DNA of 64,000 nt, taken from contig RYVZ01000003.1 of NCBI GenBank assembly GCA_003979345.1, positions 102,201 through 166,200 of the forward strand. The letters run 5' to 3'. This document shows, in pieces, positions 34,675 to 43,893 of this stretch; position 1 is the first letter of the stretch; each line of letters begins with the position of its first letter. Under the pieces are notes generated by a model, which did not search any database, had not been told where the DNA came from, and saw only the letters and a list, made by a program, of their open reading frames with translations. Position numbers and translations under genes: made by a program. This DNA comes from Lachnospiraceae bacterium (GTDB lineage Bacteria > Bacillota > Clostridia > Lachnospirales > Lachnospiraceae).

Positions 34675-35388
34675 ATGCAATCAGCATATGTGGTATTGGA
34701 TATCGAGACGACCGGTCTTGATGCAAAAACGGAAAAAATTATTGAAATCGGCGCGGCGCGGATCAGGAACGGACGGGTGGAAGCAATCTGTCAGACGCTT
34801 GTGAATCCGGCGCGGAGTCTTACGGAGCGGATCATTGAACTGACGGGGATTACCGATCAGATGCTGGACGGCGCGCCCTATATCGAAGACGTACTACCTG
34901 AATTTTTGAGTTTTGCCGGAGAGGACATCCTGCTCGGACACAGTGTGAGATTTGATTATTCGTTTATCAAACGCGCAGCAGTCAATCAGAAATTTGTTTT
35001 TGAGAAAAAAGCGATCGACACGTTGAAGCTCTCAAGGCTCTGCCTGCCGGAGCTTCCGAGCCGCTCGCTTGGGGCGCTCTGCGCACATTATGGAATTGTA
35101 CATACGGCACATCGTGCGCTGGGCGATGCGCTTGCGACGCACGAACTTTATAAAAGGCTCTGCGGGCAGTTTGAGGCTGCTGATCAGGCAGAGCCGTATC
35201 AGCTTATCTGTAAGGTCAAAAAAGAAGGACCGATCACGCCGGCGCAGCGTGAACGGCTCTTAAAAATGTTGGAATATTATAAGGTAAACCCGGAGTGTGA
35301 GATCGACCGCATGACAAAAAATGAGGCGTCACGCATGATGGATAAGCTGACATTTACTTACGGAAAAATGAGCAGGGAAATTTCATGA
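34675..35388 (+). CDS. DEDDh-type 3'-5' exonuclease (DNA polymerase III epsilon-like)
   Basis: This 237-residue protein is an exonuclease of the DnaQ/epsilon group. ExoI is YVVLDIETTGLDAKTEKIIE with the Asp and Glu ligands, ExoII is LLGHSVRFDYSFIKRA with its Asp, and ExoIII is AHRALGDALATHELY with the His and Asp. After the nuclease fold an extension of about 60 residues has a short helical module, RMTKNEASRMMDKL, as seen in other Firmicutes homologues. The ATG at 34675 follows AAGGGGGA. It is monocistronic and divergent from the chemoreceptor gene. Confidence 0.92.
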   Translation: MQSAYVVLDIETTGLDAKTEKIIEIGAARIRNGRVEAICQTLVNPARSLTERIIELTGITDQMLDGAPYIEDVLPEFLSFAGEDILLGHSVRFDYSFIKRAAVNQKFVFEKKAIDTLKLSRLCLPELPSRSLGALCAHYGIVHTAHRALGDALATHELYKRLCGQFEAADQAEPYQLICKVKKEGPITPAQRERLLKMLEYYKVNPECEIDRMTKNEASRMMDKLTFTYGKMSREIS

Positions 35389-35434
35389 ATATTTAGAAAA
35401 AATATATAATTTGAGAATGCATAGGAAACAAAGT

Positions 35435-35464
35435 TTGACAAAATTGCACAAAAGATGTTACAAT
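35435..35464 (+). promoter_or_regulatory. Sigma-A type promoter of the 35.5-kb chemoreceptor
   Basis: TTGACA, 18 bases, TACAAT, 53 bases before the ATG at 35518. Confidence 0.75.
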
Positions 35465-35517
35465 AATGAACAATTTCATAAACAATATTTATGTGATTTT
35501 GAGGACGGGGGATCAAT

Positions 35518-37016
35518 ATGCAGGCACAATCGACGAAAAACGAGGAAAAACTGATCAATAATATTTTGTTTTGTATGTTTTAGGGGTCGCGGTTTCAGGC
35601 TGGGCTTTTGTCATGATTTTTTTAAATGGCGGTCTGAGGGAGTGCGTGTTCCTGTTTTCAGGACTTTTGGCAGTGATTACCAAACTGCTTGAGAAGAGGC
35701 TGGGCAGCAGGGCAAAATATGTATACGCCTGCATTCCTCCGGTCATCGGTGCGATTACGACAGCAGTTTCGTGCACGAATGACAGCGGCGGTTATGTATG
35801 CCTGACGCACTATTACTTTGTTGCGACATTACTGTTGGTACCATATTACGAGCAGAGACTGCTCAAGACGAGTTATATTGTTACAATTGTGGTCAATGCG
35901 GCGGCTATGATCGCTTTTCCGGCCGGATTCCTGAAGCTTCATACGCTGATCGGATGGATATTTACAGCGGTGGTCTACACTGTGCTGCTAGCGGCCTGCT
36001 GCTTTATCAGCTACCGGACGACGACCTTATTTGGAATTGTTGATAAAAAAGAAAAAGATTTGAAAAACATATTGAGCGAGGTTCAGGTGCTGTCGGATGA
36101 ATTGCTGGCGGCAGGGACGGCGCTATCGGCTGTATCAGAAAATGAAAGCGCATCGGCAGAGCTGCTGGCGGCTACCAGTCAGCAATTAGTGGAAAACAGT
36201 GAGGTTCTTGGTTCCAAAACGGACGAAAGTATGAATAATCTGGGAGAACTGAGCAAGTGGGAAAGCGTTATGGCCGATAATGTGGAAAAGGTGGAGATGA
36301 CATCCAGAGATCTGCTTGAAAAGTCCAAAGAAAACCAAAAATTATTAAATGATCTTCATGCCATCAACGGTGAAGTCTCAGAATCCATGAAAGTTACGAC
36401 AGATGTTACGGGAAGGCTGTCGGAGGCGGTTCAGGAAATCGGAGTTACCTTAAACTTGATCAGCGATATTTCAAGTTCCACAAATTTGCTGGCATTGAAT
36501 GCTTCTATTGAAGCCGCAAGAGCCGGAGAAGCGGGCAAGGGATTTGCAGTAGTGGCTACAGAAGTAGGAAATCTTGCAAACAGCACGCAGGAATCCTTAA
36601 AGGTGGTACAGTCCGTGATTGAGCGTGTACAGCAGAATGTCAGGGAAATAACTGTACAGGTGGAAGAAAATGCGACAAAAATGAGCAGGCAGAACGAATA
36701 TTTTGCAAACGTATTTAGCTGTATGCAGGATATGACGGAACTGATGAATGTTTCTGTGGGCGCAGTCGGAACTATGGGGGACGCGCATGACAAACAGGCG
36801 GAAGTAATAAAAAAGACGGTCGCGATCAATCAGGACATCGTCGAAAGCATCCGAAATGAAAATGAGCGGTTTGAATCGATCAATGCGATGGCGGAGGGCA
36901 ATGCCGGCGATACGGCCAATGTGTCACGGCAGGCAGGAGTGATCAACGAAATGGTTGATAAGATGACCCGGCTTCTAAAACAAGATGAGGACACTGCCGG
37001 AGGAGAGTATGTCTGA
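35518..37016 (+). CDS. Methyl-accepting chemotaxis protein, apparently frameshifted near its 5' end
   Basis: The natural start is the ATG at 35518, which follows GGGGGAT and the promoter above, but it yields only 21 residues ([19 protein letters not shown] onward) before a stop at 35581. A long frame in the next register opens at 35562 and runs to 37016 with no ribosome site. Adding one T to the run at 35577-35581 joins the two into a normal receptor. The joined protein has about six membrane helices ([11 protein letters not shown], then [20 protein letters not shown]), no extracellular domain, and a signalling domain with the tip [20 protein letters not shown]. It may be a true frameshift or a sequencing error. 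Confidence 0.85.
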
Positions 37017-37062
37017 CAGAGGGTGCGATGACGGACCAGGCCTGACGGGTATATCAGACAGC

Positions 37063-37098
37063 ACAAAACGGGTTGTGTCAATACACAGCCCGTTTTGT
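37063..37098. terminator. Bidirectional terminator between converging genes
   Basis: ACAAAACGGGTTGTGT pairs with ACACAGCCCGTTTTGT around a 4-base loop (one mismatch), with AT-rich flanks on both strands. Confidence 0.82.
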
Positions 37099-37115
37099 AT
37101 CCTATAAAAAGTTTT

Positions 37116-37736
37116 TCAGGAGTCTGCCTCATCCAGCATACGCAGGATTGGCTGGCGCATGATCGAGTTCAGACTGTCCGCCGTCATGCGCAGATGTTCT
37201 ATTTTATCATCGCGGCCTTCTTTGCGGTAAATATCCGCAAGCGTGCGATAGGTCGCACTGATGTCTGTGCGCGTCTTGATACAGAATTCCATGATGAAGA
37301 CGGCATCCTCGTCATAACCTGCCTTTAGGAGCAGATCAGCCCATTTTTGCATCGTGCGGACCAGCAGGGTATAGTTTTCGTCGTACTGGGTGAGCAATTC
37401 AAGGTTAGGCGCACCGTAAGTCAGCTTTAAGTCCGTGTTGCTGATACCTGTTAAGTTGACTGCTTTTTTCTCGCGGAAACCGTTGAGGATCCGGTGGCAG
37501 TCGGCAATCGCAGCGGCTGAACCGGGATCGTCCGGCAAAATGGAGAACGGCAGCTCGTCATAGGGGATTTCTACAAAATCAAGATCATCGAGCGGTTTTT
37601 TGCGCGTACGGTCTGCCAGCGCTTCCCGTTCCCAAAAATCCCGTTCTGTCCGCTCCGTCCTTTTGCGGGAACGGGAAATGGCGAAAGCCAGCCAGATACA
37701 AAACAGGATTAAACTTGCAAACAGTGGTATTTTCAT
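37116..37736 (-). CDS. Hypothetical membrane-anchored protein with TPR-like helices
   Basis: This 206-residue protein has a single N-terminal membrane helix, LFASLILFCIWLAFAI, followed by a highly basic stretch and a soluble domain. The last 90 residues look like two tetratricopeptide-type helical pairs (LLLKAGYDEDAVFIMEFC, then SATYRTLADIYRKEGRDD). The domain before them carries the conserved-looking IPYDELPFSILPDDPGS. Similar proteins occur in other Clostridia; none that I recall is characterised. The gene is divergent from the 35-residue gene and vanW. Confidence 0.72.
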   Translation of the reverse strand: MKIPLFASLILFCIWLAFAISRSRKRTERTERDFWEREALADRTRKKPLDDLDFVEIPYDELPFSILPDDPGSAAAIADCHRILNGFREKKAVNLTGISNTDLKLTYGAPNLELLTQYDENYTLLVRTMQKWADLLLKAGYDEDAVFIMEFCIKTRTDISATYRTLADIYRKEGRDDKIEHLRMTADSLNSIMRQPILRMLDEADS

Positions 37737-37790
37737 TTATAATATCCTTTCAGCAGACATTGTTATTTCATACAGGGAGTGTGAACGTCT

Positions 37791-37898
37791 ATGTTTAATA
37801 TTTATAGCAGAAAAACGAGGAAAAAGATATCCGCTATCATTATTATCGTGCTGGTTGCGGCGATGATCGGGACAACCATACTTGCCGCGCTGTTATGA
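37791..37898 (+). CDS. Small membrane protein, 35 aa
   Basis: The ATG at 37791 opens a 35-codon frame: a basic N-terminus (MFNIYSRKTRKKIS) followed by one hydrophobic helix (AIIIIVLVAAMIGTTILAAL) and a stop. GGGAG lies about 13 bases upstream, a little far. The positively charged start and single helix of about 20 residues are a plausible small membrane protein oriented with its N-terminus inside. It lies between the divergent TPR-like gene and vanW. The function is unknown. Confidence 0.6.
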   Translation: MFNIYSRKTRKKISAIIIIVLVAAMIGTTILAALL

Positions 37899-38035
37899 TC
37901 CGGAAGTCATAAACACGCGGGGCGGGTCATATATTGATAAAGATGCGGGACAACCGCGGTATGCACGCGGTATTTATATTGTATGGCAGGAACCGGCTCT
38001 TTGCAAGGGCATTTTCCTGATGATGAGGTATTGAC

Positions 38036-39739
38036 ATGAAAAAAAGAATTGTGCTGACAGCAGCTTTGATACTGGCGATAATGACAGGCATCCAAAAAAT
38101 GGATGCTTATGCAGCGGGAAACGGCGCCGGCCGGGTGGACACGCAGGCAACGATCTGTGAAGGCGTATATGCGGAGGATATTTCTCTTTCGGGCATGACG
38201 CTTGCGGAGGCGGAGCAGGCGATCGGCGCATATATCTTAGAGCTTTCACAGACACCGGTCACGTTAAATCTTTCTGCGGAACAGTCTGTTCAGACAACGG
38301 CGGGCGAACTGGGGATCCGTTTTGGGAATCCTGAGATTCTGGAGGAAGCGGTAGGACTCGGACGCACGGGAAATATTTTGAGGCGTTACAAGGAGATCGT
38401 CGATCTTGCGGCTCATAACAAGGTGTATGAGATCGAACTTGCGTTTGACCGGACGGCTATTGAGAATATTGTTCAGGCACAGGGTGAAGCGGTCAATGTA
38501 CCCGCCCAGAATGCGACGATGACGCGTGAGAATGGCGAGTTTGTTTATACGGACGGTGTGGACGGCATTGAGCTGGACGTCGCGGCATCAGTCGATCTGA
38601 TTTACGCGGGGCTGACGGAAGACTGGCCGCGGGAGGCTGGGAGCTTTGATTTGCAATTGCGCACGGTAAAACCGCAGCACGGGGTCGAGGAATTAAAGCA
38701 GATCACGGATGTGCTCGCGACCTGCACGACAAGCTTTGCGACATCCGATTCATCCAGAAGTGCGAATGTGCGGAATGCATGTAACAAAGTAAACGGGACG
38801 ATTCTGTTTCCGGGCGAGGAGTTTTCAACGCTGGCAGTGATCGCGCCGTTTACCGAGAGAAACGGGTATTATTCGGCGGGCTCCTATTCGGGAGGAAAGG
38901 TCGTGGACAGTGTGGGAGGCGGAATCTGTCAGGTATCTTCCACTCTGTATAATTCCGTCTTATATTCGGAACTTGAAGTAACAAACCGCGCGAATCATGC
39001 GATGGCGGTCGGCTATGTCAAGATCGGTCTGGATGCGACTGTGTCCGAGGACTCGGGTATTGACTTTACATTTAAGAATAATACGCCGTATCCGATCTAT
39101 ATCGAAGGATATACAACGACCAATAAAAGGATCACGATGACGATCTATGGCGTGGAGACAAGAGCGGAGACGCACAGTGTTGCTTATGAGAGCGTCGTGC
39201 TTGAGACGACGCCGCCGGGAGCGGAGGCAGTGTATGCGGACGCGTCCATGCCGGTTGGTTCGGTGGAGATACAGCCGGCGCATACAGGGTATGTAGCGGA
39301 TGTCTACCGCGTCATTACGGAAAACGGTGTGGAGGTCAGCCGGGAGCAGATCAGCCATAATACTTATAAAATGACTTGTCGGTCTGCAACAGTCGGTGTT
39401 TCTACGAGTGATCCGGTTGCTTATGACCTGATACAGGCGGCAATCGCGACAGGCAGCGTTGATCATGCCAAAGCGGTCGCGGCGCAGATCGCTTCGGGGA
39501 ATTATGGACCTGCTGCGGAGACATCTGCGCAGCCGCAGACGCCGGAAACGGGGACAGATCCGGAAGTTCCGGGAGCGGGCACGGAATCCGGTGCGGCAAA
39601 CGGGGGCGCGGTGTCTGAGGTTCCGGGGACAGCAGTACAACCCGGCGTACCGGATGCGGGCGCGGTACCGGAAGGAGCGCAGGTGCTGCCGGAGACAGGG
39701 ACAGCGCCGGAGACAGGAGAGGTTCTGCCCGGACAGTAA
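38036..39739 (+). CDS. VanW family protein with signal peptide
   Basis: This 567-residue secreted protein has a signal peptide (KRIVLTAALILAIMTGIQ) and a Pro/Gly/Thr-rich C-terminal tail of about 70 residues. An N-terminal domain of the putative peptidoglycan-binding type (ISLSGMTLAEAEQAIGAYI) occurs once or twice. The VanW domain has FPGEEFSTLAVIAPFTERNG and VVDSVGGGICQVSSTLYNSV, the family's most conserved segment, with the Cys in GGGICQ. A beta-rich segment resembling a G5 domain follows. VanW proteins are linked to the cell wall in Firmicutes, but their activity is unclear; presence here does not imply vancomycin resistance. Confidence 0.93.
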   Translation: MKKRIVLTAALILAIMTGIQKMDAYAAGNGAGRVDTQATICEGVYAEDISLSGMTLAEAEQAIGAYILELSQTPVTLNLSAEQSVQTTAGELGIRFGNPEILEEAVGLGRTGNILRRYKEIVDLAAHNKVYEIELAFDRTAIENIVQAQGEAVNVPAQNATMTRENGEFVYTDGVDGIELDVAASVDLIYAGLTEDWPREAGSFDLQLRTVKPQHGVEELKQITDVLATCTTSFATSDSSRSANVRNACNKVNGTILFPGEEFSTLAVIAPFTERNGYYSAGSYSGGKVVDSVGGGICQVSSTLYNSVLYSELEVTNRANHAMAVGYVKIGLDATVSEDSGIDFTFKNNTPYPIYIEGYTTTNKRITMTIYGVETRAETHSVAYESVVLETTPPGAEAVYADASMPVGSVEIQPAHTGYVADVYRVITENGVEVSREQISHNTYKMTCRSATVGVSTSDPVAYDLIQAAIATGSVDHAKAVAAQIASGNYGPAAETSAQPQTPETGTDPEVPGAGTESGAANGGAVSEVPGTAVQPGVPDAGAVPEGAQVLPETGTAPETGEVLPGQ

Positions 39740-39854
39740 AGGCGTTTTCAGGAAGAGATGATCTGATCAGCGTCTCCCTTTACGACTGTACTGGGAAGTG
39801 GAAACTGCGGTATAAAGCGGGAAATTGCAAAAAACGCATAGTGTGGAGCGATAC

Positions 39855-40871
39855 ATGAAGATAGGGAAAATACCGGAACGCGTGTTAAAACGTTCCGTGT
39901 TAAAACAACTGCCAATTCATACTGATAAGATAACGGGCGGCGCAGGCGTGGGGGAGGACTGCGCCGTTTTTGCGCCTGAAAACGGGGACTGCACCGCAGT
40001 CTGCGTGAACACGACGACGGGAACTGCCGGGCATATCGGCAGCTATGCCGTGCATGCCGCCGTCAATAATATTGCTGCCGGAGGAGCAGACCCGAAGGCG
40101 ATCCTTGTTGCGGCAGTATTTCCCGAAAATACGGAGGAGGCGCGGCTTCGGACTGTGATGAAGCAGATCGGGGATGCGGCAGGGGCGCTTGGCATAATCG
40201 TCGCAGGCGGACATACGGAGATTTCCGGAGGTGTAAGTGAGCCGGTCTTAAGCATAACGGGAATCGGTCAGAAGAATCAGGACCAGCGGGCATGCGCAAG
40301 ACCTGAAAAACACGCGCTGGCAGATAAGGATATAGTTATGACAAAGTGGGCGGGGCTTGCGGGAACTGCGTGGATCGCACGGGAGAGAAGGGCGGAACTT
40401 CTGGCAAGATATCCGGCGTATTTCATTGATGAGGCGGCTGCTTTAGAGCAGCGGCTATCGGTGGTGCCGGAGGCCGCCACCGCCGGAAAGTCCGGCGTTC
40501 TTATGATGCATGATGCTTCACGGGGCGGTATTTTTGCCGCGCTGTGGGAACTTGCACAACGTGCGGGCGTCGGACTCTCTGTGCATCTGAAAGCGATCCC
40601 GATCCGCCAGGAGACGGTGGAAATCTGTAATTTTTATGATATCAATCCCTATGAACTTGCGGCGGGAGGCAGTCTGCTCCTGCTTGCAGAAAACGGATAC
40701 GGACTGGTGCGGATTCTTGCCGAAGCCCGGATTCCAGCAGCGGTGATCGGCAGGACGGATTTGTCAAACGATAAAGTGATCATAAATGGTGAAGAGCGCC
40801 GTTTTTTGGAACCGCCGAAGGGCGACGGTCTTGACAGCTTCTCTGCAGGCATGGAAAAGGAATTGTTTTGA
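39855..40871 (+). CDS. AIR synthase-related protein (HypE/ThiL-like fold)
   Basis: This 338-residue protein has the two-domain PurM fold. The N-terminal ATP-binding part includes ITGGAGVGEDCAVFAPENG and AVHAAVNNIAAGGADPKAIL, and the C-terminal domain includes VLMMHDASRGGIFAALWELA with the glycine-rich segment and ELAAGGSLLLLAENGYGLV. The family includes HypE, ThiL, SelD and PurM. Absence of other hydrogenase or selenium genes argues against HypE or SelD. It is closest to uncharacterised clostridial HypE-like proteins found next to Lrp-type regulators, as here. I prefer the ATG at 39855; the frame also opens at a TTG at 39825. Confidence 0.85.
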   Translation: MKIGKIPERVLKRSVLKQLPIHTDKITGGAGVGEDCAVFAPENGDCTAVCVNTTTGTAGHIGSYAVHAAVNNIAAGGADPKAILVAAVFPENTEEARLRTVMKQIGDAAGALGIIVAGGHTEISGGVSEPVLSITGIGQKNQDQRACARPEKHALADKDIVMTKWAGLAGTAWIARERRAELLARYPAYFIDEAAALEQRLSVVPEAATAGKSGVLMMHDASRGGIFAALWELAQRAGVGLSVHLKAIPIRQETVEICNFYDINPYELAAGGSLLLLAENGYGLVRILAEARIPAAVIGRTDLSNDKVIINGEERRFLEPPKGDGLDSFSAGMEKELF

Positions 40872-40958
40872 GCTGTATTATATTTCACACGGGAAAAATG
40901 CAAAGGACAGCGTTTTTCATATCTATTTGAACCGCAAAAGGCGGTATGGAGGATTTAT

Positions 40959-41450
40959 ATGATGAATATGAGAGAAAGAATTTTAACGGTGATCGAGAAA
41001 AACAGCAGGATCGGCGTAAAGGAACTCAGCGTCATGCTCGGTGAGGATGAGCTTGCCGTTGCGAACGAACTGAAAGCGATGGAGGAAGAGGGCGTGATCT
41101 GCGGTTATCACACGCTGATCGATTGGGAAAAGACGTCAATCGAAAAGGTGTCCGCACTTATCGAAGTGCGCGTGACGCCGCAGCGGGGGCAGGGGTTTGA
41201 CAATATTGCGGAGCGTATCTATAACTATCCGGAAGTCAATTCGGTCTATCTGATCTCCGGGGGCTATGATCTTCTTGTTTCACTTGAGGGCAAATCCCTG
41301 AAAGAGGTTTCCGGTTTTGTATCGCAGAAATTGTCGGCGCTAGACACTGTGCTGAGCACGGCAACGCATTTTATTCTGAAAAAATATAAGGACCATGGCA
41401 CGATCCTGTGCAAAAAATATGAAGACGAAAGAGAGCTGATCACACCGTGA
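40959..41450 (+). CDS. Lrp/AsnC-family transcriptional regulator
   Basis: This 163-residue regulator has an N-terminal winged helix-turn-helix (RILTVIEKNSRIGVKELSVM, then DELAVANELKAMEEEGVI) and a C-terminal alpha-beta effector domain (SALIEVRVTPQRGQGFDNI, then YPEVNSVYLISGGYDLLVSL). Such proteins form dimers or octamers and respond to amino acids. Its stop overlaps the start of the aminotransferase gene (GTGA), so the pair is translationally coupled and the effector is probably an amino acid handled by that enzyme. The ATG follows GGAGG. Confidence 0.93.
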   Translation: MMNMRERILTVIEKNSRIGVKELSVMLGEDELAVANELKAMEEEGVICGYHTLIDWEKTSIEKVSALIEVRVTPQRGQGFDNIAERIYNYPEVNSVYLISGGYDLLVSLEGKSLKEVSGFVSQKLSALDTVLSTATHFILKKYKDHGTILCKKYEDERELITP

Positions 41451-42625
41451 GAAATCCATTAGCAGACGAAGTTGTAAAAATAAAGCCCTCCGGCATCAGG
41501 AAGTTTTTTGATATCGTCAGCGAGATGAAGGATGCGATCTCGCTTGGCGTGGGCGAGCCGGATTTTGATACGCCGTGGCATATCCGCGACGAGGGAATTT
41601 ATTCTCTGGAAAAAGGAAAGACCCATTACACATCCAATGCAGGACTGGTCGAGCTGAGGGAGGAGATCTGCCGGTATCTGCGCCGGCGTTTTCATGTGGA
41701 CTATGATCCGCAGAAAGAAACACTTATTACAGTCGGGGGATCGGAGGCAATCGATATCGGGCTTCGCGCGATGCTCAATCCGGGCGAAGAGGTTCTGATC
41801 CCGCAGCCAAGCTATGTTTCCTATGAGCCATGCACGATCCTTGCCGGCGGGAAACCGGTTATCATCAACCTGAAAGCGGAAAATGAATTCCGCCTGACTG
41901 CGCAGGAAGTGCTGGATGCGGTTACGGAAAAGACGAAGCTGCTGATATTGCCGTTTCCGAACAATCCGACGGGCGCGATCATGGAACGCGAAGATTTAGA
42001 GGCAGTCGCGAAGGTGTGTATAGAAAAAGACATCTATGTCATGTCTGACGAGATCTATGCGGAACTGACCTATAAGGAGGAGCATGTCTCGATCGCATCG
42101 CTGCCGCAGATGAAAGAGCGCACGCTGCTTATCAACGGTTTTTCCAAGTCACATGCGATGACGGGCTGGCGGCTCGGCTATGTGTGCGGACCGGCCCGGA
42201 TCATCGCCCAGATGACGAAAATCCATCAGTTTGCGATCATGTGTGCGCCGACGATGAGTCAGTATGCGGCGGTCGACGCTATGAAAAACGGGGATGCCGA
42301 TGTGGAAATGATGCGGGAGGCGTATAACCAGCGCCGCCGTTTCCTGCTGAATGCATTTCGTGAAATGGGTCTGGAATGCTTTGAACCATACGGCGCGTTC
42401 TATGTTTTTCCTTGCATCAAAGAGTTCGGAATGACAAGCGACGAGTTTGCGAACCGGTTTTTACAGGAGGAAAAGGTTGCGGTCGTTCCGGGAACTGCAT
42501 TCGGCGACAGCGGTGAAGGATTTTTGCGAATTTCTTACGCATATTCCATTGAAAAACTGAAAACGGCAATGGAAAAGCTAGAGCGGTTTATCACGAAACT
42601 GCGCGCTGAGGCGCACAATCTCTGA
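41447..42625 (+). CDS. Class I/II pyridoxal-phosphate aminotransferase
   Basis: This 392-residue enzyme starts at a GTG inside the Lrp stop codon. Typical fold-type I features are GVGEPDFDTPWHIRDEG at the N-terminus, the PLP-binding SDEIYAELTY (Asp and Tyr), the Schiff-base Lys in INGFSKSHAMTGWRLGY, and LRISYAYSIEKL with the substrate carboxylate Arg. It is closest in style to the aspartate/aromatic aminotransferases of the PatA/AspC group; the substrate is not fixed by sequence. A hairpin follows the stop. Coupling with the Lrp-type gene suggests local amino-acid control. Confidence 0.93.
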   Translation: MRNPLADEVVKIKPSGIRKFFDIVSEMKDAISLGVGEPDFDTPWHIRDEGIYSLEKGKTHYTSNAGLVELREEICRYLRRRFHVDYDPQKETLITVGGSEAIDIGLRAMLNPGEEVLIPQPSYVSYEPCTILAGGKPVIINLKAENEFRLTAQEVLDAVTEKTKLLILPFPNNPTGAIMEREDLEAVAKVCIEKDIYVMSDEIYAELTYKEEHVSIASLPQMKERTLLINGFSKSHAMTGWRLGYVCGPARIIAQMTKIHQFAIMCAPTMSQYAAVDAMKNGDADVEMMREAYNQRRRFLLNAFREMGLECFEPYGAFYVFPCIKEFGMTSDEFANRFLQEEKVAVVPGTAFGDSGEGFLRISYAYSIEKLKTAMEKLERFITKLRAEAHNL

Positions 42626-42640
42626 GGCGCTGACATGGAG

Positions 42641-42672
42641 GCCGGTTGAAAATCTAAGATTTTTCAACCGGC
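42641..42672 (+). terminator. Hairpin after aminotransferase gene
   Basis: GCCGGTTGAAAA pairs with TTTTCAACCGGC around a short loop containing a further A-rich match. No long T-run follows. Confidence 0.6.
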
Positions 42673-42745
42673 AATTTGAGCCAGAGCCGCGAATATACCT
42701 TGATCGTATGTTATTGCAGGAGACTGCTTTGACAGGGAGGTAAGT

Positions 42746-43246
42746 ATGAACATCGTACTGCATGAACCGGAGATCCCGTCCAATACGGGAAACATCGGGA
42801 GGACCTGCGTGGCGACAGGAAGCGTACTGCATCTGATCGAGCCGCTTGGCTTCCGACTGAATGAAAAAGAGATCAAACGGGCGGGAATGGATTATTGGGA
42901 GCATTTGGATGTGTGCCGTTATGATGATTATCGCGATTTTTGTATTAAAAATCCGAATGCGCGCATATGGTATGCGACGACCAAGGCAAAGAAAACTTAT
43001 GCGGAGGCGGAGTTTCAGCCCGATGATTTTATCATGTTCGGCAAAGAGTCCGCAGGGATACCCGAGGAAATTTTGATTGCACATGAGGAAATGTGCATCC
43101 GTATTCCGATGCTGCCAAAGATCCGCTCCCTGAATTTGTCCAATTCCGCGGGCATTGTACTTTATGAGGCGCTGCGGCAGCAGGGATTTCCGGATATGCA
43201 GTGCGGCGGTGAACTTCACCGGCTGAAATGGGGAAGCCTTTGTTGA
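42746..43246 (+). CDS. trmL: tRNA (cytidine(34)-2'-O)-methyltransferase
   Basis: This 166-residue SPOUT methyltransferase methylates the wobble ribose of leucine tRNAs using S-adenosylmethionine. It starts with NIVLHEPEIPSNTGNIGRTC, which carries the substrate-binding NxGN-R pattern. The trefoil-knot motifs FIMFGKESAGIP and IRSLNLSNSAGIVLYEAL form the cofactor pocket. Length is normal. The ATG follows GGGAGG. It precedes rpiB by 55 bases and may share its transcript. Confidence 0.95.
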   Translation: MNIVLHEPEIPSNTGNIGRTCVATGSVLHLIEPLGFRLNEKEIKRAGMDYWEHLDVCRYDDYRDFCIKNPNARIWYATTKAKKTYAEAEFQPDDFIMFGKESAGIPEEILIAHEEMCIRIPMLPKIRSLNLSNSAGIVLYEALRQQGFPDMQCGGELHRLKWGSLC

Positions 43247-43301
43247 GGAACTTAAATAAATATGCTATAATAACCGCAGAATATGAAGGAGGGACAGGCT
43301 T

Positions 43302-43730
43302 ATGGTAGCATTGGGATGTGACCATGGCGGATTTGACTTAAAACAGCATGTCATCCGCCATTTGGAAGAACGCGGGATTGCCTATAAGGATTTTGGATGT
43401 TTTGATAAGACTTCCTGCGATTACCCTCAGTTCGGGCGTGCGGCGGCGAAAGCAGTCGCGTCGGGAGAATGTGAGAAGGGCATTGTGATCTGCACGACAG
43501 GTATTGGCATTTCAATAACGGCCAATAAGATAAAGGGCGTCCGCGCAGCATTGTGTTCTGAACCGCTCAGCGCGCGTATGACAAGGCTGCATAACGATGC
43601 AAATGTACTGGCGCTTGGGGGTGCGCTGATCGGACCGAACATGGCGTTTGAGATCGTGGATACGTTTTTGGACACGGAATTTTCGTCGGAAGAAAAGCAT
43701 ATCAGGCGTGTTGAGCAGATTGAGCAGTAA
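43302..43730 (+). CDS. rpiB: Ribose-5-phosphate isomerase B
   Basis: This 142-residue enzyme interconverts ribulose-5-phosphate and ribose-5-phosphate. It has the N-terminal GCDHGGFDLKQHV with the phosphate-binding Asp-His, the catalytic Cys in GIVICTTGIGISITANKIKG and the C-terminal RLHNDANVLALGG. The ATG follows GGAGGG. It lies in a run of nucleotide-related genes (upp, deaminase) and could supply ribose phosphate for PRPP. The neighbouring gene upp follows after 163 bases. Confidence 0.95.
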   Translation: MVALGCDHGGFDLKQHVIRHLEERGIAYKDFGCFDKTSCDYPQFGRAAAKAVASGECEKGIVICTTGIGISITANKIKGVRAALCSEPLSARMTRLHNDANVLALGGALIGPNMAFEIVDTFLDTEFSSEEKHIRRVEQIEQ

Positions 43731-43893
43731 AAGGAAGAAAGACCGGTACAGGCAATTAGGCGGAGCCTTGAAGGGATACGTAGGGCGCTGCGTATGAAGA
43801 GTTCGCAAAACTGCATAGAGAGCAGCGTTTATTTTGCAGAGAGGACTGTCTGATTTGTTTCGGAAAAACGATGTTTGAATGGGAGGTACGGGA

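Noticed and set aside
38036..39739. VanW protein as sign of vancomycin resistance
   Set aside because: VanW-domain proteins are widespread in Clostridia; no vanHAX ligase or dehydrogenase genes are present in the window.
39750..39780. Possible hairpin after vanW
   Set aside because: The TGATCAGCGTCTCCC segment resembles one arm of the hairpin before atpA, but no complementary arm or T-run is present.
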